Assembly (NCBI GenBank): GCA_964545715.1
Contig: CAZJHX010000250.1
Span: forward strand, 1 to 10,488
DNA: 10,488 bases
Origin: CAZJHX01 sp964545715
Lineage (GTDB): Bacteria; Myxococcota_A; UBA9042; GCA-2863065
Direction of reading: 5' to 3'
Both the position numbers and the translations under genes were made by a program. Within the stretch, counting starts at the first letter, position 1; each line of letters opens with the position of its first letter. The notes under the pieces are model-generated. The model was given only the letters and a program-made list of their open reading frames with translations. It had not been told where the DNA came from and searched no databases. Of this stretch, positions 6,329 to 10,488 are shown in pieces.

Positions 6329-7780
6329 ATGAGCCGAGTAGTAGTCATCGGTGGTGGTATCTCGGGCCTGTCCTGCGCGAGACTGATTCAGGACAAGGCT
6401 CCCGGGACGGAAGTCGTGGTCCTCGAAGCTTCAAAACGTTCGGGCGGCACCATCCGTTCAGGGCGCGACGGCGGCTTCCTGTGGGAGGCGGGCCCCAGCG
6501 GCTTCTTGAATCGCGACCCGTCGACCCTGGCGATCGCTGAGCGCGTCGGCCTGGCGGATGAGATCATCTGCGGCGACGAGCAGGTGCGCCGCCGCTATAT
6601 CCTGTCGGACGGCCGCCTGCGCCGCTTCCCGGACAGCCCTCGCACGTTCATGACCAGTGACCTGCTGAGCGTGCGCGCTCGCGCGCGTGTACTTATGGAG
6701 CCGGCGGTTGCGCCTGCCCCGGCGGGAGCGGACGAGACGGTAGGCCAGTTTGCACGCCGCCGCCTGGGTCGCGAGGCTGCAGAGCTGCTGGTGGATCCCG
6801 TGGTGTCGGGCATCTACGCCGGCGATCCCGACCGCCTCAGCGTTCAGGCCGCCGTGCCTCACCTGGCGGGTCTGGACGGCAACGGCAAGAGCCTGATCCG
6901 CGGTCTGTTGCAGACCCGGCGCCGTCCGGACACGCCGAGCAGCGCGCCCTCGGGCATCGGCCGTAGCCGGTACGTCTCGTTTCGCGGCGGCATCGGGCAG
7001 CTGACGGACGCGTTGGCGCGCAGCCTGGGCCCCTCACTGCATCACAACAGCCCGGTCACGCGCGTGCGTCGCGACAAGGACCAATGGCGCGTGGAGATCG
7101 GCGGACGCAACCCGACCGAGCTGCTGGCGGACGTGGTGGTCTCGGCGGCCCCGGGCCCTGCGGCGCGCGGCTACCTGGGCGGCCTGCACCCGCGCCTGGA
7201 CGAGGTCTGCGGACACGTGCCGTACGCGCCGGTGACCATGGTGGCGCTGGGGTACCGCGAGGCGGATATCCCCAACCCGCTGGCCGGCTTCGGGTACCTG
7301 GTGCCCAGTCGCGAGGGCGGCAACATCCTGGGCGTGCTGTGGAGCACGAGCATCTTCCCAGGCCAGCGTGGCGATCGCGGCAAGGTGCTGCTGCAGGCGG
7401 TGCTGGGCGGCGCGCGAAACACGCATATCTGTCAGCTTGATGATCAGGATCTCGTACACCAGGTCCAGGTCCAGCTGCGACAGGCGCTGGGGATCGCGGC
7501 GGCGCCGATCACACGGCAGGTGCACCGGCACAACCTGGGCATCCCGCAGTATCAGGTCGGACACAAGCGTCGCCTTCAGCGCGCAGAGGCCGCTCTGTTG
7601 AGCCTGCCCGGGCTGCTGATCACCGGCAACGCCTTCCGCGGCGTGGGCATCAACACGTGCACGGCCGAGGCCGGGCGGGTCAGCGACGCCGTCGCGAGCT
7701 ACTTAGGGGCGCTGCCGGCGGCGGGTCTTGGCGACAAACTTCCACAGATACACGCCGAGCGCCCCGGTTACCCCGGCTGA
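6329..7780 (+). CDS. hemG: Protoporphyrinogen oxidase, HemY type (oxygen-dependent, FAD)
   Basis: 483 residues. It oxidises protoporphyrinogen IX to protoporphyrin IX with FAD and O2, the step before ferrochelatase, on the inner face of the membrane. The FAD-binding N-terminus is clear: VVVIGGGISGL (GxGxxG at 8-13), then E33 and the GGTIRS loop, then EAGPSGF (53-59). The family hallmark spans about 135-177, including RRRLGREA and DPVVSGIYAGDP. SFRGGIGQL (217-225) and the C-terminal FAD motif LITGNAFRGVGINTC (430-444) follow. The conserved domain ends near residue 460; the last ~23 residues are an unconserved-looking tail encoded opposite the 61-residue membrane protein gene. No Shine-Dalgarno is clear before ATG 6329. 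It is divergent from the operon that contains hemH, giving joint control of the last two haem steps. This is the oxygen-dependent enzyme, not the FMN-type HemG of E. coli. Confidence 0.94.
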   Translation: MSRVVVIGGGISGLSCARLIQDKAPGTEVVVLEASKRSGGTIRSGRDGGFLWEAGPSGFLNRDPSTLAIAERVGLADEIICGDEQVRRRYILSDGRLRRFPDSPRTFMTSDLLSVRARARVLMEPAVAPAPAGADETVGQFARRRLGREAAELLVDPVVSGIYAGDPDRLSVQAAVPHLAGLDGNGKSLIRGLLQTRRRPDTPSSAPSGIGRSRYVSFRGGIGQLTDALARSLGPSLHHNSPVTRVRRDKDQWRVEIGGRNPTELLADVVVSAAPGPAARGYLGGLHPRLDEVCGHVPYAPVTMVALGYREADIPNPLAGFGYLVPSREGGNILGVLWSTSIFPGQRGDRGKVLLQAVLGGARNTHICQLDDQDLVHQVQVQLRQALGIAAAPITRQVHRHNLGIPQYQVGHKRRLQRAEAALLSLPGLLITGNAFRGVGINTCTAEAGRVSDAVASYLGALPAAGLGDKLPQIHAERPGYPG

Positions 7781-7888
7781 CACGCCGGTCATGATCCAGT
7801 CGGACTGTGACGCCGAGTAGACGGCGAAGATGACGCCCAGGCCGAGGGCGGCGCCGATCACGATCTTATGGACCATCTTCAGCTGCAT
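7703..7888 (-). CDS. Small two-helix membrane protein of unknown function
   Basis: 61 residues. Two hydrophobic segments at about 8-25 and 31-52 are separated by a short polar turn (SQSD), with small residues (G, A, S) typical of packed helices. A basic tail, KTRRRQRP, suggests both ends face the cytoplasm. The ATG shares its A with the stop of the upstream gene (TGATG), strong evidence of real, coupled translation despite the small size. The last 78 bases overlap the end of hemG on the opposite strand. I recognise no family; a small helper subunit of a membrane complex is possible, but nothing shows which. Confidence 0.68.
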   Translation of the reverse strand: MQLKMVHKIVIGAALGLGVIFAVYSASQSDWIMTGVSAGVTGALGVYLWKFVAKTRRRQRP

Positions 7889-8229
7889 CAGTCGAACACG
7901 ACCTCTTTGGCGTCACGCCAGAGCTCGTCGCCCCAGGTGCGGAAATTATGCGTGCCGACAAACGTGTCGACGTGGTGGAAGTTGACCTTGTACTTGCCGC
8001 CACCGTAGCGATTGGCGATGAACGCGTTCGGGTCGGCCAGCAGGTCGGGCACCTCCGGAAGCGGCCAACGCCCCAACCCCTTGAAGCGGATGGTGTCGCC
8101 GATGGGCTCCATGGCAAAAAGCGTGGCCGTACTCTCTACCAGGGACTGCATGAAGGTGTGCTGCTCGGATCCGCCCGGAGGCAGAATCCGCCCGATGTGC
8201 TCTAGATAGATGGGCCACAGCCAGTCCAC
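7888..8229 (-). CDS. Unrecognised 113-residue soluble protein
   Basis: No signal peptide or membrane segment. It is rich in aromatic and histidine residues: DWLWPIYLEHIGR at the start, then RFKGLGRWPLPEVPDLL (about 48-64), and NRYGGGKYKVNFHHVDTF (73-90) followed by GTHNFRTWGDELWRD. Dense W, H, G and P suggest a folded, conserved protein, but I do not recognise a family. GTG at 8229 is preferred. An upstream ATG (8289) or TTG (8298) would add 20-23 residues, overlap the start of the sco-like gene, and include AGA, ACT, ATT, AAA and CTA codons unlike the rest of the window. The frame shows the local G/C third-position bias and ends in a TGATG overlap with the small membrane protein. The two probably form one unit, divergent from the sco-like gene. 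Confidence 0.72.
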   Translation of the reverse strand: MDWLWPIYLEHIGRILPPGGSEQHTFMQSLVESTATLFAMEPIGDTIRFKGLGRWPLPEVPDLLADPNAFIANRYGGGKYKVNFHHVDTFVGTHNFRTWGDELWRDAKEVVFD

Positions 8230-8246
8230 GGAAGCGGACCATAGCC

Positions 8247-8254
8247 TTTTAATA
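8247..8254. promoter_or_regulatory. Putative overlapping -10 elements for the divergent sco-like and unknown genes
   Basis: The only AT-rich patch between the two start codons (8230-8278) reads TTTAAT on the plus strand (8248-8253, 5/6 match to TATAAT) and TATTAA on the minus strand (8254-8249, 4/6). Start points would fall about 19 bases before ATG 8279 and about 14 bases before GTG 8229. No good -35 element is visible for either. Confidence 0.3.
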
Positions 8255-8278
8255 GTTCGTCTGCTAGCGTGCCGCGCG

Positions 8279-8938
8279 ATGAGCGCCATTGGAGACAAGA
8301 TTCAAGCGACTGCGGCCCGATTGACGGGCAGCTGGGTCTTCTGGCTGGTGTTCTGCACGCTTGCCATCGCGCTGCCGTTGGGGACCACGATGCTGCGAGA
8401 CACACCGGCCAAGGTGCCTGTGCTCAGCGCGGTAGCCAACTTCCGCCTGATCGACCAGCACGGCAACGCGTTCGGCAGCCCCGAGCTCAAACACCGCGTC
8501 TGGGTCGCCAGCATGAACTGCCTGGATTGCCCTTACGGCAGCGCCGAGTTCGCCGAGCGGCTGTACGACGTGCAGCATCGCACGCGCAAGGTCGGCTCTG
8601 CGTTTCACCTCGTGACGATCAGCCTGGAGCCCGAAGAGGACACACCGGCCGAGCTGCTGGCCTTTGCGGAGAAGCATCGCGCCAGTCGGGGACGCTGGTC
8701 GTTTTTGACGGGCGATCCCGAGGCCGTCCGCACAGCCATCACCGAGATCTTCGGCGTTGTGCAGCCGCGCGGAAAGGCCGGCACGCCCCGCCACAAGGCG
8801 TTTGACTCCACACGGTCGTATTATCTGGCGCTGGTCGACCAAAAGGCGCAGGTACGCGGCTATTACGACAGCCGCGAAGACAGCGAGATAGACGCCTTAC
8901 TGAAGGACATTTCGTTGATCGTCAATCGCGGGGATTGA
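8279..8938 (+). CDS. SCO1/SenC-like thioredoxin-fold protein with an altered metal-binding motif
   Basis: 219 residues. One N-terminal membrane anchor (about 18-38) is followed by a thioredoxin-like domain outside the membrane. The layout matches SCO1/SenC: NFRLIDQHGNAFGSPEL, a cysteine pair after the first strand, VTISLEPEEDTPAEL, WSFLTGDPEAV and RGYYDS near the end. Sco proteins deliver copper to, or reduce, the CuA site of cytochrome oxidase. Two departures matter. The usual CxxxCP is here C81-L-D-C84-P, one residue shorter, and the later conserved copper-binding histidine is absent (FDSTRSYYLALVD; nearest is H172). A thiol-disulfide reductase role may therefore be more likely than copper carriage (inference). 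ATG 8279 is chosen over an in-frame ATG at 8210 because that extension would overlap the divergent gene and its promoter. No Shine-Dalgarno is evident. ctaE lies two genes on. Confidence 0.85.
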   Translation: MSAIGDKIQATAARLTGSWVFWLVFCTLAIALPLGTTMLRDTPAKVPVLSAVANFRLIDQHGNAFGSPELKHRVWVASMNCLDCPYGSAEFAERLYDVQHRTRKVGSAFHLVTISLEPEEDTPAELLAFAEKHRASRGRWSFLTGDPEAVRTAITEIFGVVQPRGKAGTPRHKAFDSTRSYYLALVDQKAQVRGYYDSREDSEIDALLKDISLIVNRGD

Positions 8939-8948
8939 CCTGCGTCAA
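8935..8948. promoter_or_regulatory. FNR/DNR-family-like palindrome upstream of the universal stress gene
   Basis: TTGAC-CTGC-GTCAA has perfect five-base arms and a four-base centre, the geometry of FNR-family boxes (TTGAT-N4-ATCAA and relatives). It overlaps the stop codon of the sco-like gene. A third half-site, TTGAC, follows at 8956-8960. An oxygen or nitrogen-oxide responsive regulator of the CRP/FNR family is a reasonable guess for the binding protein. Confidence 0.45.
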
Positions 8949-8955
8949 GGGTCCG

Positions 8956-8985
8956 TTGACAGGCCGATGCGCGCCGGGATATCGT
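8956..8985 (+). promoter_or_regulatory. Putative sigma-70-type promoter of the universal stress gene
   Basis: Consensus TTGACA (8956-8961), an 18-base spacer and TATCGT (8980-8985, 4/6) predict a start near 8992, leaving a ~29-base leader with AAGGA at 9004-9008. The palindrome at 8935-8948 is centred about 50 bases upstream of that start. This spacing is unusual for a class II FNR-type activator site, so the arrangement is tentative. Confidence 0.4.
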
Positions 8986-9020
8986 GCGCGCGCGAATCAC
9001 TTTAAGGAACGTAGACACCG

Positions 9021-9974
9021 ATGTTCGAGTCCATTTACGTCCCCGTCGATAACTCGGAGCACAGCAATGCTTGCGAGGTCTTCGGCGTGCAGCTGGGCAA
9101 GGCGTTTAACGCCAAAGTGGCCGGAAGCCACGTGTACGCCGCAGCACTCCACGACACGCGCTTCAAGCAGATGGAGTTCACGCTGCCCGAGGAGTACAAA
9201 GAGGAGACTGAGCTGGAGAAGCAGCGTCGCATTCACGACGCGCTGATCACCCGCGGGTTGCAGCTCATCAGCGACAGCTATCTGGACCGCATGGAGAAGA
9301 TGGCCGATGAGGCGGGCGTCGAGTTTGTGCGCCTGCGCGCCGACGGTCGCAACTTCGAGGAGATCGTTCGCGAGATCGACGAGGGCGACTACCAGTTGGT
9401 GTTGATGGGCGCGCTCGGGCAGGGCGCGGTTCGCCAGAGCACGGCCGGGTCGGTCTGCGAGCGCACCATGCGCCGCACCAAGCGAAACTACTTTGTGATT
9501 CGCGACCCCGAGATGGCCACGCTGGAGGCCGGCGGCTCGATCGTCGTCACTCTGGACGGGTCCGCCGGTAGCTGGGGTGGCCTGCAGGCCGCGCTGGCGC
9601 TGGCCAAGGTCGACGGTCAGCCAGCGCGCACGATCGAGATCGTGTCGGTGGCGACCGCCCAGGACGAGGAGCTCATCGAGGCGCACCTCAGACTGGCGCG
9701 CAACGTGGTCCGCGCTGCGGGCCTGAAAGTTCGCACGACGCTTCTGGACGGCAAACCGGCCGAGGCGCTCGTGGAGCACCTGTGCGAGACGACCCCGTGG
9801 GTTGTTGTAGCGGGCCGCACCGGCTTGGATGCCGAGGCGGACGAAGATGAATTGGGATCGGTCATGCAGCAGCTCGTCCGTCGAGCCCCCTGCAATGTGC
9901 TCGTTTCTTGCGTGCTGGTTTCGTGCCAAGACTGGGCGCCGCAAGACGCTCAGAAAACTGCAACAGCCGGTTGA
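9021..9974 (+). CDS. Tandem-domain universal stress protein (UspA family)
   Basis: 317 residues, two Usp domains in series. Domain 1 (about 1-162) opens MFESIYVPVDNSEHS, with D10 as the likely ATP-site aspartate, and has the nucleotide loop G130-x2-G133-x9-G143-S144. Domain 2 (about 172-297) opens SIVVTLDGS (D179) and has G265-x2-G268-x10-G279-S280. Both loops approximate the G-x2-G-x9-G-S/T signature of ATP-binding members, so nucleotide binding is plausible in each. An insert with a charged helix (about 54-95) lengthens domain 1. The tail has three cysteines (291, 297, 302) and then a polar end. Usp proteins are cytoplasmic and respond to stress, often low oxygen or respiratory inhibition; no precise function can be assigned. 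AAGGA lies 12 bases before ATG 9021, rather far. The gap to the sco-like gene is 82 bases, with its own promoter candidate. Confidence 0.92.
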   Translation: MFESIYVPVDNSEHSNACEVFGVQLGKAFNAKVAGSHVYAAALHDTRFKQMEFTLPEEYKEETELEKQRRIHDALITRGLQLISDSYLDRMEKMADEAGVEFVRLRADGRNFEEIVREIDEGDYQLVLMGALGQGAVRQSTAGSVCERTMRRTKRNYFVIRDPEMATLEAGGSIVVTLDGSAGSWGGLQAALALAKVDGQPARTIEIVSVATAQDEELIEAHLRLARNVVRAAGLKVRTTLLDGKPAEALVEHLCETTPWVVVAGRTGLDAEADEDELGSVMQQLVRRAPCNVLVSCVLVSCQDWAPQDAQKTATAG

Positions 9975-9980
9975 TTGCGA

Positions 9981-10016
9981 CCGATCAGATGGTGTGCTAA
10001 ATACGCCACTGGTCGG
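9981..10016 (+). other. Stem-loop between the universal stress gene and ctaE
   Basis: Bases 9981-9992 can pair with 10006-10016: eleven pairs including one G-U, with A9989 bulged, around a 13-base AT-richer loop. No T run follows, so it is not a canonical intrinsic terminator. It starts 6 bases after the upstream stop and ends 7 bases before the ctaE Shine-Dalgarno. It may end or slow read-through, stabilise the message, or be a protein-binding dyad. Confidence 0.5.
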
Positions 10017-10023
10017 GTAAAGC

Positions 10024-10029
10024 AGGAGG
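10024..10029 (+). promoter_or_regulatory. Ribosome binding site of ctaE
   Basis: A perfect AGGAGG lies 11 bases before ATG 10041. Its last two bases are the first two of the GGGTGATACCC palindrome. It fixes the start and excludes the in-frame ATG at 9975, whose 22-residue extension would be translated from the stem-loop region. Confidence 0.75.
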
Positions 10030-10038
10030 GTGATACCC
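10028..10038. promoter_or_regulatory. Palindrome GGGTGATACCC, copy 2, between the Shine-Dalgarno and start codon of ctaE
   Basis: Identical to 6266-6276. In RNA it could form a four-pair hairpin with a three-base loop that includes two bases of the Shine-Dalgarno, or shorten the effective spacing to the start codon. As DNA it could be an operator shared with the haem-synthesis promoter region. Confidence 0.4.
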
Positions 10039-10040
10039 GC

Positions 10041-10487
10041 ATGTCTTCTCACGCGGCGGACGCCGAACACCACCATCATCATTCATTAATGCCCGAGGAG
10101 TGGCCGGAGGATCATCACTTCGGCAAGGCCAGTGCCGGCAAGGTCGGCATGTGGATCTTCCTGCTCTCGGATGCGCTCACGTTTGCGGGTTTTCTGCTCG
10201 CGTACGGCATTTTGCGGGCGAGCACGGACGTGTGGATCCCGGAAGGGCTGCCCGAGCTGGGCATCAACTTCACGGCGGGCCTGACGTTTCTGCTCATCTG
10301 CTCCAGCATTACTATGGTGCTGGCATATGCCGCCGTGGTGGAAAAGAACCGGGCGGAAGCGCTGAAGTTTCTCGGTCTCACCATCCTCGGTGGGGCCCTG
10401 TTCCTGTGCGGACAGTACTATGAGTATTTCATTGGGGTGCGGCTCTCCTGGAACGACGGCATGACTCTCCTACCTGATCGGGCGTAA
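10041..10487 (+). CDS. ctaE: Cytochrome c oxidase (haem-copper oxidase) subunit III, incomplete
   Basis: 148 residues before TAA at 10485-10487. The N-terminus is histidine-rich (H10-H14, then H25-H26). Three membrane segments lie at about 34-56, 76-99 and 109-130. KVGMWIFLLSDALTFAGFL is the classic first helix of subunit III, and E129 in QYYEYF fits the conserved glutamate of the EY/EW motif. Family members run to about 180-290 residues and continue with a STFY...TGFHG-x-HV helix and one or more further helices, all missing here. The frame ends in LPDRA, just where STFY would be expected, one base before the window ends. A sequence error or assembly break is therefore as likely as a truncated gene. 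Subunit III stabilises the catalytic subunit and its proton uptake; the other subunits presumably lie to the right. A strong Shine-Dalgarno supports ATG 10041. Confidence 0.85.
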   Translation: MSSHAADAEHHHHHSLMPEEWPEDHHFGKASAGKVGMWIFLLSDALTFAGFLLAYGILRASTDVWIPEGLPELGINFTAGLTFLLICSSITMVLAYAAVVEKNRAEALKFLGLTILGGALFLCGQYYEYFIGVRLSWNDGMTLLPDRA

Positions 10488-10488
10488 A

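Noticed and set aside
8230..8298. N-terminal extension of the 113-residue unknown protein to ATG 8289 or TTG 8298
   Set aside because: Would overlap the start of the divergent sco-like gene, includes the AT-rich promoter-like patch and codons untypical of the window.
8969..8994. GCGCGC...GCGCGC repeats as a transcription terminator or Z-DNA element
   Set aside because: The short self-complementary arms are expected in GC-rich DNA, no T run follows, and they lie inside the predicted usp promoter region.
9972..9987. TGAT-N8-ATCA dyad as an FNR or CRP box for ctaE
   Set aside because: Arms are only four bases and the spacing fits neither family; the better explanation is chance plus the neighbouring stem-loop.
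8997..10082. 361-residue open frame on the minus strand, opposite the universal stress gene and ctaE start
   Set aside because: Spans two real genes and their gap, composition is shadow-like, and both real genes have family signatures.
10070..10082. Run of five histidine codons near the ctaE N-terminus, resembling an affinity tag
   Set aside because: Mixed CAC/CAT codons inside a native frame with further histidines downstream; histidine-rich N-termini occur in natural oxidase subunits and no vector sequence is present.

Overview
This GC-rich window (by eye about two thirds G+C, with strong G/C third-position bias) carries eleven protein genes and almost no spare DNA. No rRNA, tRNA, CRISPR array, insertion sequence or phage gene was seen. 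Several traits suggest an aerobic deltaproteobacterial-type organism, most likely Myxococcota or a relative: many short-signal lipoproteins, a cysteine-rich tail with C-x5-C-x4-C units of the NPCT-xD-C kind, a ferrochelatase carrying extra cysteines as described for Myxococcus, a HemY-type protoporphyrinogen oxidase, and a copper monooxygenase fused to a c-type haem module. The assignment is inference and no marker gene is present.

Layout. (1) Positions 1-911, minus: 5' part of a radical SAM protein that runs off the left edge. (2) 969-2880, plus: a haem-containing PHM-like copper monooxygenase lipoprotein overlapping a DUF420/CtaM-like membrane protein. (3) 6226-2874, minus: a three-gene operon of a cupredoxin-like lipoprotein, ferrochelatase (hemH) and a predicted seven-bladed beta-propeller lipoprotein. 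The genes are 15 bases apart and then stop/start overlapped. (4) 6329-7780, plus: protoporphyrinogen oxidase (hemG, HemY type), divergent from the operon, so the last two haem-synthesis steps share a 102-base control region. (5) 8229-7703, minus: an unrecognised 113-residue protein and a 61-residue two-helix membrane protein, coupled by a TGATG overlap. The latter overlaps the 3' end of hemG antisense. (6) 8279-10487, plus: an SCO1/SenC-like protein with an altered copper motif, a tandem universal stress protein, and cytochrome oxidase subunit III (ctaE), whose reading frame closes one base before the window ends.

How it fits together. Most recognisable genes serve haem synthesis, copper handling or haem-copper oxidase assembly: hemG and hemH make protohaem, DUF420/CtaM and Sco relatives mature terminal oxidases, ctaE is an oxidase subunit, and two secreted copper-type proteins sit among them. 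The window reads as the edge of an aerobic respiration locus continuing to the right. Regulatory signals support this loosely. An FNR-family-like palindrome precedes the stress-protein gene. An identical 11-base palindrome (GGGTGATACCC) occurs in the hemG/cupredoxin control region and between the Shine-Dalgarno and start codon of ctaE. The most unusual items are that shared palindrome, the CxxC Sco variant without the usual histidine, and the unknown gene pair between hemG and sco.
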